From Hungateiclostridiaceae bacterium UBA1305 (GTDB lineage Bacteria > Bacillota > Clostridia > Acetivibrionales > DTU013): DNA of 64,000 bases. Below the pieces are notes generated by a model, which was given only the letters and a program-made list of their open reading frames with translations, was not told the DNA's origin and did no database searches. The stretch's first letter is position 1; every line of letters starts with the position of its first letter. Positions 18,006-26,705 of this stretch are shown here, one piece after another. Where the stretch lies: contig DBTX01000078.1 in assembly GCA_002307275.1 (NCBI GenBank), forward strand, positions 69,712 through 133,711, in the 5' to 3' direction. The translations under genes were made by a program, and so were the position numbers.

Positions 18006-18043
18006 ACAATAGACTTGTTGAACATGTTCAACAAGTCTATTGT
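18006..18043 (-). promoter_or_regulatory. 38-bp perfect palindrome over the tetR promoter
   Basis: Half-site ACAATAGACTTGTTGAACA is followed by its exact reverse complement. On the minus strand it contains TTGTTG (18029-18034), 17 bases, then TATTGT (18006-18011), so the palindrome and promoter coincide. The end is 17 bases from the tetR ATG. Confidence 0.8.
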
Positions 18044-18102
18044 ATGTCTTATCTTCTGATGCGTCAAGAATTTTCTGTCTTCTATTTTTATTAGCTAAAG
18101 AA

Positions 18103-19593
18103 CTAGTCATTCCACGGGTAGAAACCGGAAGGAGCTTCGGAAAGGTTAATCATGATGTTTTTCATCTGGCTGTAATGCTCAAGCATGACCTTGTGGGTTT
18201 CGCGGCCAATTCCGGATTCCTTGTAGCCGCCGAAGGGAGCTCCTTCTGGGATCTGGTTGTAGGTGTTGACCCACATACGGCCGGTTTCAATGGCCCGGGA
18301 AATACGGATCGCGCGGTTGATGTCACGGGTCCAGACAGCGCCGCCGAGACCATATGCATTGTCGTTGGCCATTTTGATGACATCCTCCTCATCGCTGAAT
18401 TTGATCACGCAGGCTACCGGTCCAAAAATTTCTTCCTGCGCTACACGCATGTCATTGGTGACGTCGACCAGCAGGGTCGGACGGATAAAGTTGCCCTTGG
18501 CCAGCTCATCTTCTTCAATCTTGTAGCCGCCGCAGGCGACCCTGGCACCTTCGGTCTTACCGATTTCGATATAGTCAAGGATCTTCCCGACCTGATTTGC
18601 ATTGATCTGCGAACCCATCTGAGTCTCGGGATCCCAGGACACTCCAACCTTGATGGCATTGAAGCGTTTGACGGCTTCTTCTACGAATCTGTCATAGATA
18701 CTCTCCTGCACAAAGACACGAGAGCCTGCACAGCAGACCTGACCCTGGTTGAAGAGAATACCCAACTGCAAGCCGTCCATAGCCATATCCCATTTGCAGT
18801 CCTCGAAAAAGATGTTGGCAGACTTGCCGCCCAATTCCAGGGTAGCGGGAATCAAACGATCCGCGGCGGCAGCGGCCACATTGCAGCCGACTTCTGTGGA
18901 ACCGGTGAAAGCCAGCTTGCGGAAGCCTTTGTGGTCAAGGATATACTGACCGGCCTTGGAACCGGAACCTGTAATGACATTAAACACGCCGGCAGGAACG
19001 ACATCTTGAATAAGTCTGGCGAATTCAAGAACAGACAGGGACGTGTCGCTCGAAGGTTTAAATACGGTGCAGCAGCCGGAAGCGAGAACCGGGGCCAGTT
19101 TCCATGCGGCCATCAGGAATGGAAAGTTCCATGGCACGATCTGGCCGACAACTCCGATCGGCTCACGGAGAATCAGAGAGAGGAATTGCTCGCCCAGCAC
19201 ACTGGCGCTGCCTTCTTCGGCCATGATGCATCCCGCAAAATAACGGAAATGAGCAGCAGACAAGGGTATATCAACAGCCATTGTCTCGCGGATCGGTTTG
19301 CCGTTGTCCATAGTTTCCACCATAGCAAGATGTTCTTTGTTGGCATCAATGATGTCGGCAATCTTGTTTAGAATCGCAGCACGTTCATTGGTCGTGACTT
19401 TCTTCCAGGCTTCGAAAGCTTTCCAGGCGGCATCAACAGCTTCATTAACATCAGCTTCTGTTGCCTGCGCACAAGTAGCGAGAACTTCACCGTTGGCGGG
19501 GCACTTAGTCTGAAAGGTAGCGCCGTCTGAGGCGTCTTTCCATATGCCATTGATAAAAAGGCCATACCTTTCCTGTAGAATAACATTTTCCAT
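18103..19593 (-). CDS. NAD(P)-dependent aldehyde dehydrogenase
   Basis: 496 aa, full length. It oxidises an aldehyde to the acid. Landmarks: the cofactor region PWNFPFLMAAWKLAPVLASG, FTGSTEVG, general-base Glu in LELGGKSANIFF near 253, nucleophile Cys in FNQGQVCCAGSR near 287, QEEIFGPVACVIKF, and a C-terminal PFGGYKESGIGRE. The broad class resembles AldA/AldB-type and betaine-aldehyde-type enzymes; the substrate is open. AAAGGAGGG gives a strong ribosome site. It lies upstream of tetR and the CoA ligase on the same strand. Confidence 0.95.
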   Translation of the reverse strand: MENVILQERYGLFINGIWKDASDGATFQTKCPANGEVLATCAQATEADVNEAVDAAWKAFEAWKKVTTNERAAILNKIADIIDANKEHLAMVETMDNGKPIRETMAVDIPLSAAHFRYFAGCIMAEEGSASVLGEQFLSLILREPIGVVGQIVPWNFPFLMAAWKLAPVLASGCCTVFKPSSDTSLSVLEFARLIQDVVPAGVFNVITGSGSKAGQYILDHKGFRKLAFTGSTEVGCNVAAAAADRLIPATLELGGKSANIFFEDCKWDMAMDGLQLGILFNQGQVCCAGSRVFVQESIYDRFVEEAVKRFNAIKVGVSWDPETQMGSQINANQVGKILDYIEIGKTEGARVACGGYKIEEDELAKGNFIRPTLLVDVTNDMRVAQEEIFGPVACVIKFSDEEDVIKMANDNAYGLGGAVWTRDINRAIRISRAIETGRMWVNTYNQIPEGAPFGGYKESGIGRETHKVMLEHYSQMKNIMINLSEAPSGFYPWND

Positions 19594-19786
19594 GACAAAC
19601 CCTCCTTTAAATTTTCAATTAAAGCTTGTGTATCTCTATACATATATGTTGTAATTTTGAAAATTATCGTCACTAAAAATAAAAAAGTGGAAGCATGGTT
19701 TTATTATTGTGTCTTCCGTTATCTTCTTGTATCAACCTGCACAATTTAACATTACTCCATAACAATTAACCCTGTTTTCACGCAGT

Positions 19787-19820
19787 ACAAAAGCCACCTA
19801 TTCATACGAATAAGCGGCTT
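19787..19820 (-). terminator. Terminator after the DUF421 gene
   Basis: In the minus direction, an AAGCC...GGCTT stem of about 13 pairs including two wobble pairs, 4-base loop, followed by TTTT. It closes the LacI-led operon. Confidence 0.55.
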
Positions 19821-19880
19821 CCATTTGGTTGGGGGAACCCATTCCACTTCAAATCCGCAACAAAAAGGAAGTGGAAGATT

Positions 19881-20399
19881 TCAAGGGCTCTTATAGGAAC
19901 TTACTGTGCCTGTTTTCCTGGAGCCTCTCTTTTTAAGAGTCTTCTGCTTAAAATCATTTGAAATAATGCTTATGTTGCCGTCTGTTTCAAGTATGGCCAG
20001 ATCGACATCCTCAACAAGCGCAATACCGTGCTCGCGGACTGTTTCCTTCAGCTCGTCCAGTGTGAATTTTGCCTTTGCCATGTTTTTATGAATAATCTTC
20101 CCTTTATAAATCAATATCATTGGATCGCCTTGAATGAGACGGCCTAATCTCGGAATTTTATACAGAACAAGCTTGAACAGGTAGTTAATCACAAATAGTG
20201 AGCCTGCCGCTACGAGTCCTCCTGCCAGGGTTGAATCAGATCCGACCATGGCGTTTTGTACGGCATTGCTGATAAGGAGTATGAACACAAGGTCAATGAC
20301 TGAAAGCTGGGATATTTCCTTTTTCCCAAACAGCCTGATCGCTATGATAATAAACAGGTATACCGCTATTGAGCTTAATGCAATATAAAAATATCCCAC
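19881..20399 (-). CDS. DUF421 (YetF-family) membrane protein
   Basis: 172 aa. Three N-terminal membrane helices are followed by the DUF421 soluble part: RLFGKKEISQLSVIDLVFIL, then GDPMILIYKGKIIHKNMAKA, FTLDELKETVREHGI and VEDVDLAILETDGNISII. In Bacillus, YetF-type proteins are membrane proteins whose role is uncertain. It starts 24 bases after the epimerase gene and ends the operon. A functional link to sugar use is doubtful. Confidence 0.9.
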   Translation of the reverse strand: MGYFYIALSSIAVYLFIIIAIRLFGKKEISQLSVIDLVFILLISNAVQNAMVGSDSTLAGGLVAAGSLFVINYLFKLVLYKIPRLGRLIQGDPMILIYKGKIIHKNMAKAKFTLDELKETVREHGIALVEDVDLAILETDGNISIISNDFKQKTLKKRGSRKTGTVSSYKSP

Positions 20400-20423
20400 A
20401 GGTTCACACTCCTTACAAGCGTT

Positions 20424-21341
20424 TCAGATATACTTTTCCAGGTATTGTCTGCCCAATACGAGTCCTTCCTTGACTTTCTCTTCGCTGCCTTCATAAAGCG
20501 GGTCTTCATGCTCTATACTTAAAACGTCATCATAACCGACATCCTTCAGCGCCTCAATCAGTGCGGGAAAATCAACCTGTCCAAGACCAGGCATGCGAAA
20601 CTGCCAGTAGCCTGAACCATCTCCGCCAAGCTGCCGGTTGAATACACCGTATTGGGCCAGCTTATCCGCATATACTTCGGAATCCTTTGCATGTACATGA
20701 AATATCCTGTCCTTGAATTCCACTACAGGTTTAATATAGTCAATCAGCTGGAACAGCAGGTGGGACGGGTCAAAATTGAGTCCGAAATTTTTATTCGGCA
20801 CCCTGCTGAACATTTCGCGCCAAAGCTCCGGCGTAAATGATATCGTGCCGGGAAGGCCCTCTACCTGCCAGCCTTCCATCGGACAATTCTCAATCATCAG
20901 CTTGATGTTCCTGTCCTGTGCATATGAAACAAGATCGGTGAATACCGTTTCAAATTCATCAAAGTTTTCTTTCATGTTTTTGTCCTTGTTCCTGCCGACA
21001 AAGGTACCCACTGCCGGTACTTCAAGCATCACTGCGGCATCGATGCATTTCTTCACATGTGCGTTTACAAGCGCCCGGCGTACCGGGTCATGGTGAAGAT
21101 TGTTGTCATAGTAAGCCAGCGATGTGATCGTGAGACCCAGTGCCTTGGTATATCCTTTTATTTCATCTGCCTCCTGCACGGTCAGTTTTTCTACATCGAT
21201 GTCACAGGAAGAATAGTCCCTGTTGTTTTTCTTAGGCCAACATGCAACCTCAAGCCCTCTAAAGCCGTTCTTTGCAGCCCATTGAGCCTTTTTCTCCAAT
21301 GGCATATTGCCAAGGCAAACCGTTAAGAAACCAAGATACAT
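20424..21341 (-). CDS. Sugar phosphate isomerase/epimerase (TIM barrel)
   Basis: 305 aa, xylose-isomerase-like barrel. It shows AAKNGFRGLEVACWP, KALGLTITSLAYYDNNLHHD, LMIENCPMEGW with a metal-ligand Glu, GLNFDPSHLLFQ with Asp-His, IFHVHAKDSEVY with His and Asp, and VLSIEHEDPLYEG with the last Glu. The full metal site is present. Members epimerise or isomerise sugars and inosose-like compounds. Neighbours are a second barrel protein, a Gfo/Idh/MocA dehydrogenase and a LacI regulator: a catabolic unit for a sugar or cyclitol whose identity the sequence does not reveal. Confidence 0.9.
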   Translation of the reverse strand: MYLGFLTVCLGNMPLEKKAQWAAKNGFRGLEVACWPKKNNRDYSSCDIDVEKLTVQEADEIKGYTKALGLTITSLAYYDNNLHHDPVRRALVNAHVKKCIDAAVMLEVPAVGTFVGRNKDKNMKENFDEFETVFTDLVSYAQDRNIKLMIENCPMEGWQVEGLPGTISFTPELWREMFSRVPNKNFGLNFDPSHLLFQLIDYIKPVVEFKDRIFHVHAKDSEVYADKLAQYGVFNRQLGGDGSGYWQFRMPGLGQVDFPALIEALKDVGYDDVLSIEHEDPLYEGSEEKVKEGLVLGRQYLEKYI

Positions 21342-21417
21342 AACCCCACTCCTCTCATATTACATGATTCTGTTAATTTTTGTTCCATTCACGAAAGATC
21401 AGTACAGCGATTCCCGT

Positions 21418-22164
21418 CTACACCAAACCCATTTTTTTCAAATTCTCCAAATTGATCCTTGCACTCTCCATCGACGTGATTGTGCTGACATCCTGCTCCA
21501 CAATCAGCCATTCCACACCTGCCTCAACAGCTGTAGCAGCAATGCCCCTCACATCCACAAGTCCATTCCCGATTTCCGTAAAGGTTTTTTCTCCAACGGA
21601 CAGGAAATCCTTGATATGGATCAGAGGGCACCGTCTCTTGAAACTTTTCAGGAATGCCGCCGGATCGATCCCCATATAGAAGGTCCAGCCCAGATCAAGC
21701 TCGGCCCCCATATTCTCCGGCTTAACATTCTTGTAGATAATATCAAGACCGTATTCACCGTCAAACTTCGTGAATTCAAAGTCGTGATTGTGATATAAAA
21801 ATTCCAAACCGCACGCCCTGATTTTTTCACCGCACTCGTCATAAAACTTCGCAGCACTGATATAATCTTCTTTCGACTCATATGCATTGAAAGGGCAGAC
21901 AATGTATTTATTCCCAATCATCAAATTGTATTCTATGACTTTATCAAAACTTTCCCGGAGCAGGCTCAAGTTCGTATGGCTTCCGACGGGAGTAAGGCCG
22001 AGTTCTTCCAGCAGGCCCTTTATCTGAAGCGCAGAAAATTCTCCAAAGCCGGCAAATTCCACGCCTTTGTATCCGAATTCGGCTAATTGTTTTAGTGTTC
22101 CTGCATAATCCTTTTCCATCGCATCTCTTACAGAATATAACTGTATTGCAACAGGCAGTTTCAT
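21418..22164 (-). CDS. Sugar phosphate isomerase/epimerase, IolE/IolI-like
   Basis: 248 aa. It starts MKLPVAIQLYSVRDAMEKDY, typical of the short barrels found with Gfo/Idh/MocA enzymes, and continues FGYKGVEFAGF, LYHNHDFEF, ELDLGWTFYMGIDP, IHIKDF, EWLIVEQD. The metal-binding Glu/Asp/His/Glu set is present. Its start overlaps the dehydrogenase stop by four bases (ATGA), so the two are translationally coupled and probably act in sequence: oxidation to a keto-sugar, then isomerisation. Confidence 0.9.
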   Translation of the reverse strand: MKLPVAIQLYSVRDAMEKDYAGTLKQLAEFGYKGVEFAGFGEFSALQIKGLLEELGLTPVGSHTNLSLLRESFDKVIEYNLMIGNKYIVCPFNAYESKEDYISAAKFYDECGEKIRACGLEFLYHNHDFEFTKFDGEYGLDIIYKNVKPENMGAELDLGWTFYMGIDPAAFLKSFKRRCPLIHIKDFLSVGEKTFTEIGNGLVDVRGIAATAVEAGVEWLIVEQDVSTITSMESARINLENLKKMGLV

Positions 22165-23273
22165 TTTATTACACTCCCCTCACTATTGAAGTATACCGCT
22201 TTACCAATCCTGGCTGACTCATAAATGGCCTCAAGCAATTGTGTGACAACATATGCCTGTTCTGGTTTGACAACAACCTCCCTGTCTTCCAAAATACTGT
22301 CGATCCACATACGGGCTTCCGTATCGGCCGGGCTTTGCTTTTCACCCTCAAAGAAATCCACACCGTCCATGTCAAGTTCCGGCTTTGTGACATAAAGCCT
22401 GCCATATTTCTCCCCGTTGATCCGCAGGCCTTCCGTCATGTCGGCGCCGGCTTCGGTCCCGCACAGGGTTGTCTTTGCTTCGCCTGTCTGTACAACGTTC
22501 AGCGCCCAACTGGATTCCAGCATGATCGCCGCACCGTTCTCCATCGTAATATAACCAAAAGCAGAATCCTCTACTGTAAACTTTTCAGGATCCCAGGGGC
22601 CCCAGGCATTTGCCGAATCTTTTTTGTCTCCGAGCTTCCTGAATACGCTTCCCATAACGCTTTTGGGTTTGTAATTGTCCATCATCCAGAGTGTCAGGTC
22701 AAGTGCATGAGTGCCGATATCAATCAACGGACCTCCGCCCTGTTCCTCCGCGTTCAGAAAAACACCCCAGGTAGGTACGGCCCTGCGCCGGATTGCATGT
22801 GCTTTTGCATAATAAATATCGCCCAGTTCACCTTCGCTGCAAAGCTTTTTGAGATATTGCGAATCCACTCTGAAACGGTTCTGATAACCTATCGTCAGCT
22901 TTTTTCCGCTGCGTTCGGTTGCCTTCAGCATGCTAAGCGCCTCTGCAGCTGTCTTTGCCATTGGTTTTTCACACATTACATGCATTCCGGCATTGAGCGC
23001 AGCCACCGATATTTCTGCATGAGACTTGTTCGGGGTGCACACATGAACAATATCAATGGATTTGTCCTTCAGCAATTCCCTGTAATCCGAATATACCTTT
23101 GCACCTTCATCTCCAAATTTTACGGCAGCATCCTGTGCGCGATCGAGGATGATATCGCAAAAAGCGACCATCTGAACCTCCTTGATTTTCGCAAGGCTGG
23201 GCATATGTTTAGTAGTGCCGATGCCTCCGCACCCTATGATTGCTACCTTTAAGACTTTCTTCCCTGTCTCCAT
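22161..23273 (-). CDS. Gfo/Idh/MocA-family NAD(P)-dependent oxidoreductase
   Basis: 370 aa. The Rossmann N-terminus has GCGGIGTTKHMPSL, HVCTPNKSHAEISVAAL and the conserved CEKPMAKT with the catalytic-type Lys. The second domain holds GGPLIDIGTHALDLTLWMM with the Asp-x-x-x-His pair. Such enzymes oxidise sugars or cyclitols at a ring carbon. It sits 31 bases after the lacI gene and overlaps the following epimerase gene by four bases. The absence of a signal peptide indicates a cytosolic enzyme. Confidence 0.93.
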   Translation of the reverse strand: METGKKVLKVAIIGCGGIGTTKHMPSLAKIKEVQMVAFCDIILDRAQDAAVKFGDEGAKVYSDYRELLKDKSIDIVHVCTPNKSHAEISVAALNAGMHVMCEKPMAKTAAEALSMLKATERSGKKLTIGYQNRFRVDSQYLKKLCSEGELGDIYYAKAHAIRRRAVPTWGVFLNAEEQGGGPLIDIGTHALDLTLWMMDNYKPKSVMGSVFRKLGDKKDSANAWGPWDPEKFTVEDSAFGYITMENGAAIMLESSWALNVVQTGEAKTTLCGTEAGADMTEGLRINGEKYGRLYVTKPELDMDGVDFFEGEKQSPADTEARMWIDSILEDREVVVKPEQAYVVTQLLEAIYESARIGKAVYFNSEGSVIK

Positions 23274-23304
23274 TCCAACGCCTCCTCATTATCATTTCTT
23301 GTAA

Positions 23305-24306
23305 TTATGATCTGATTGTTGATTCTCTTATGACCAGTTCATTTTCAAGTACAATCTCCAGCGGCTCTTTCAATTCCCCCTGTATTGTTTTAAGAAGCAG
23401 GTCCATTGCCGTACAACCAAGATCGTACTTGGGCTGCGATACCGTTGTCAGCATGGGGTCGCACATGGATGAGAAACTGATATTGTCAAAACCGACAACA
23501 GCTACATCATCCGGTACCTTTAGCCCTTTCTCCCTTAATGCCCGTAAAGCGCCTATAGCCATAACATCTGATATGGCAAATATTGCCGTAGGCTGTTCCT
23601 TCAATGCAAGTAAGGCCAATGCTGAACGATGGCCGCTCTTGAAGCTGTAGTCTCCATATGCCAGATACTGATCCTCCAACGGTAATCCCGCCTCTTCAAG
23701 AACAGATCTGAAACCCTCTTCCCTGCGTAAAATGGATAAAAAATCACTGTGGCTGCTAATTATCCCTATTTTTTTATGTCCGAGGCTGATAAGATGTTTG
23801 GCAGCTTTCCTTGCTGCGGCATAATTATCGATACGTACCAGAGATACCTTGGCACCTTCCTTGTATTCGCAGCATTGAACCACCGGAAAATCAGCGCTGA
23901 TCGCTGTCAGTTCTTCGCCTTCAATCCTTGGAGCCATCAAAATTACACCGTCCGCCAGCCTGTTTTTCAGCAATCCAAGATAGAGCTGCTCCCTTTCCTT
24001 CGTGGAATCCGTATTACACAGCATGACATTGTAACCATTCTTATGTGCGACATCCTCTATACCCTTTACGATCCGTGAGTAAAAGGGGTTCGCAATCGTA
24101 GGAAGAAGCGCAAGTATCAGCCTGGTTTCAGTTCGCCGCAGATTGCGTCCAAGAAGATTAGGCTGGTAATCCAACTGCTTGATGGTATTCAACACCATCT
24201 CCCTTGTAGCCTCCGCAACCGTAGCACTGTTGTTCAATACTCTGGAAACTGTAGCTACGGAAACGCCCGAAGCTTTCGCAACATCCTGTATGGTCGATGC
24301 GGACAT
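23305..24306 (-). CDS. LacI-family transcriptional repressor
   Basis: 333 aa from ATG 24306, chosen because GGGAGGGGGG precedes it; an extension of nine codons is possible. HTH: TIQDVAKASGVSVATVSRVL with the hinge helix NLLGRNLR. The periplasmic-binding-like effector domain follows (LILALLPTIANPFYSRIVKG ... AVVGFDNISFSSMCDP). It is first in an operon with the dehydrogenase and epimerases. Two matching palindromes upstream imply autorepression, probably with DNA looping. Confidence 0.95.
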   Translation of the reverse strand: MSASTIQDVAKASGVSVATVSRVLNNSATVAEATREMVLNTIKQLDYQPNLLGRNLRRTETRLILALLPTIANPFYSRIVKGIEDVAHKNGYNVMLCNTDSTKEREQLYLGLLKNRLADGVILMAPRIEGEELTAISADFPVVQCCEYKEGAKVSLVRIDNYAAARKAAKHLISLGHKKIGIISSHSDFLSILRREEGFRSVLEEAGLPLEDQYLAYGDYSFKSGHRSALALLALKEQPTAIFAISDVMAIGALRALREKGLKVPDDVAVVGFDNISFSSMCDPMLTTVSQPKYDLGCTAMDLLLKTIQGELKEPLEIVLENELVIRESTIRS

Positions 24307-24338
24307 GATTACCCCCCTCCCGTGAATATGCATCCTAA

Positions 24339-24352
24339 TGTAACCGTTTACA
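24339..24352. promoter_or_regulatory. LacI operator, proximal copy
   Basis: TGTAACCGTTTACA, 33 bases before the lacI start, fits the TGTAA-CG-TTACA consensus of LacI-type sites. Confidence 0.65.
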
Positions 24353-24404
24353 GAAGAATATTGCCATAGAACTGCTGAGATGTATTGTATTATATAAGCT
24401 ATAA

Positions 24405-24418
24405 TGTAACGGATTACA
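24405..24418. promoter_or_regulatory. LacI operator, distal copy
   Basis: TGTAACGGATTACA with outer AA/TT extension. It is centred 66 bases from the proximal copy, close to six helical turns, so one repressor pair could hold both sites. Confidence 0.65.
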
Positions 24419-24550
24419 TTTTTATTTTACTTCCGGAAATGAAAAAATGCAATATGATTTTAAAGTTTTATATCCTATTTTTCTGATATTTTACTGTGCT
24501 CTTTATACTATTTTTTTGTACCTTTAGAATATTTCCATATTCAAAATACC

Positions 24551-26017
24551 CTATTCCGTCTGCAGTTTTGCAGCAAGTCTGCGGCCTCTGAAGTATCGGA
24601 CTACAGCCATGGCTTTTAATACGGCATAGGTCAGACCAGACACAAACAGCATGTCAAAGCTGACGTCAAACAGGAAAAGGTGTTTGCTGATATCGGCTTC
24701 ACCATCTGCGATGATCGGTAAGATTAGCTGCATGGCACCCGTTATCGCAATAAAACCGAAAAATTCAACCAGGAAGCGCTTTCCGGGGTTATCCGCCCTG
24801 CCGTACTCATAGACAAGGGCCAGGAAAACTACAACGTAAAAAGCGCCTATGAAAAATAGTGTATGAGGAAGCACCTTCATTTTAAAATCGCTCCAGAATC
24901 CCATCGAATTCGTAGTCTGTTTATAATTGATTCCCGGGTACTTTTCAAAATTGCCGAAACCCTGCTTAAGCTGAAATCCATTAGCCGCGGCAAATTCAAG
25001 CTTCTGCAGAAAACGTGACGGATGCTTCAAATAGAATCCTGCCACTTTGGTGTAGTTGATATTTTCATAAATCATTTTCTTAAATTCCGGTGTGCGTATA
25101 TCGATTGGGTAACTTTCCATAAAATAGTTGGTACCTGCAAGAGGTGCCAGCGAGGGATCAAGGCCCAGTTCCTGCAGATCTCCAGCCGGATCCGGCGAGT
25201 TTTTCAAAATTCCGTAGAAAACCGATTGATACTTGTTGCATACTTTTATTTCCTTTGAAACACCCAAATAACAACTCAGCGACACAAAAACCACTGCCGC
25301 CGCTGAAACCATTGCAATACTCCGCCATATCGTATCCTTCCTGAGCCAGACAAGCCTGATACACAGCAGTGCAGCCAACAAACCGGACGGACCGTTTTGC
25401 ACTTTGGCTCCCGAAAAGAAAAGAGCTGCCGTGCCAAACAGCAAAAGCATCCAGACAGCAGGCTTCTCCGCTGTTGCCAAAGTTAGCGCCGTTCCCGCCA
25501 TCAACAACAGAAAGGTGAATGTCACCGGTTCGCCATACAGTGAATTGAAATATGCCGTGTAGCCTATATCACATAAAATGAGAAGGAGGACAAGTGCAGA
25601 GAACACACTGACATAGCCTGACCGTTTTCTGATGCATCTTATTGTTAAAAAGACGGCTGCTGCAAGTATGAGAGTATATATCGCACCAAGGGTTCTGATA
25701 TCGAAAAGAAGTGCTCCGGATAATGCTTTACTAATATAAACCGCCAGCACAACCAGTGGAATCTGCGTTGAAAGGTATCTGCCTCCGAAAGGGATGATAT
25801 AGCTGGTATTGTAAAGTCTGTTCACATACCCGAAATATCGGTCTTCACGCAGATCCGAAAGGGTTGAAAGCCCTGTAGAATTCATTATCCTGGCGAAATC
25901 GCCATTGTCGGCAATTCCTGTTATTGGACGTAGCATCAAGACAAGAGACAAAATTACTACAATGGCTATTGCCGCAACGATTTCGATTTTAAGCCTTTTT
26001 ATGTAAATAAACAACAT
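24551..26017 (-). CDS. Polytopic membrane protein, WsfD-like glycosyltransferase family
   Basis: 488 aa with about ten membrane helices. After the first helix comes ITGIADNGDFARIMNSTGL, an Asp-rich loop like that of GT-C membrane glycosyltransferases, and a Tyr-rich stretch, NRLYNTSYIIPFGGRYL. The overall layout resembles the family called glycan biosynthesis hexose transferase WsfD. If right, it would add a hexose from a lipid carrier to a cell-surface glycan. No other glycan gene is adjacent. The identification rests on the layout and the ADNGDF loop and is moderate. Confidence 0.6.
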   Translation of the reverse strand: MLFIYIKRLKIEIVAAIAIVVILSLVLMLRPITGIADNGDFARIMNSTGLSTLSDLREDRYFGYVNRLYNTSYIIPFGGRYLSTQIPLVVLAVYISKALSGALLFDIRTLGAIYTLILAAAVFLTIRCIRKRSGYVSVFSALVLLLILCDIGYTAYFNSLYGEPVTFTFLLLMAGTALTLATAEKPAVWMLLLFGTAALFFSGAKVQNGPSGLLAALLCIRLVWLRKDTIWRSIAMVSAAAVVFVSLSCYLGVSKEIKVCNKYQSVFYGILKNSPDPAGDLQELGLDPSLAPLAGTNYFMESYPIDIRTPEFKKMIYENINYTKVAGFYLKHPSRFLQKLEFAAANGFQLKQGFGNFEKYPGINYKQTTNSMGFWSDFKMKVLPHTLFFIGAFYVVVFLALVYEYGRADNPGKRFLVEFFGFIAITGAMQLILPIIADGEADISKHLFLFDVSFDMLFVSGLTYAVLKAMAVVRYFRGRRLAAKLQTE

Positions 26018-26097
26018 TGACTACTCCCTGAATAGAATTTAATACCTTATGCAAATCACATAGGATGATATTATTCCAAACTATTCAGCGAGTATTC

Positions 26098-26622
26098 TTA
26101 TTTACCGGACTGGTTGATATTCAGGCCGGTCTTTTTAGGGGGGAATGCTTCCTGTACTTTTTTAGACTTAACAAGGTATATATACCATCCAATACTAAAA
26201 AGTGCCACATATGATATATTAATAATAAATGATGTCATTATGCTGGCACTCTCATTCGCATAGGTGGGACTTAAACTATCATAAGGTACCGCAGCAATCT
26301 GTAAATTCATATTGATAATGAGAACAGGTGTAAAATAAATCAGTCTGTATACCAGAAATACCTTTGTAGCAGCAACTGCAAAGCTGTACTGCTTCTTCAG
26401 GGTGATTCCCGAAAACAGTGAAAAAACAATATATGCTACAGAAAAAACTACAAACACTGTTAGAAATATTTTTGAATCAGGATATGCATTAAAACCGACT
26501 GCGATCGAAAGGATGCCCAAAAACGGCTCAATTGATATCAGCATAAAGAAAAGAATAAGCAGTATTCCTCCTATACCTTTTTCTTCAAATAGTTCAAAGG
26601 GTTTTCTAAATTCGTCTATCAT
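26098..26622 (-). CDS. DUF2569-family membrane protein
   Basis: 174 aa with four hydrophobic helices. IGGILLILFFMLISIEP at the first helix and SIGWYIYLVKSKKVQEAFPP at the C-terminus match the DUF2569 pattern (GG-x-L at the start, W-x-x-YL-x-S-x-RV near the end). Function unknown. It lies between the WsfD-like and MFS genes on the same strand with gaps of about 80 bases. Confidence 0.7.
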   Translation of the reverse strand: MIDEFRKPFELFEEKGIGGILLILFFMLISIEPFLGILSIAVGFNAYPDSKIFLTVFVVFSVAYIVFSLFSGITLKKQYSFAVAATKVFLVYRLIYFTPVLIINMNLQIAAVPYDSLSPTYANESASIMTSFIINISYVALFSIGWYIYLVKSKKVQEAFPPKKTGLNINQSGK

Positions 26623-26705
26623 ATTTTACCCCTTTCAATTTAATTTCAATTTCAATATATCCATATATTATCCTTTAATTTACAGTCTCCGTCAACATGT
26701 AATAT

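Noticed and set aside
18040..19371. 443-codon open frame on the plus strand
   Set aside because: It is antisense to the well-supported aldehyde dehydrogenase gene, has no ribosome site and its translation matches nothing I recognise; a shadow of high-GC third positions.
22239..23252. 337-codon plus-strand open frame
   Set aside because: Antisense shadow of the Gfo/Idh/MocA gene, with Cys/His-rich unnatural composition.
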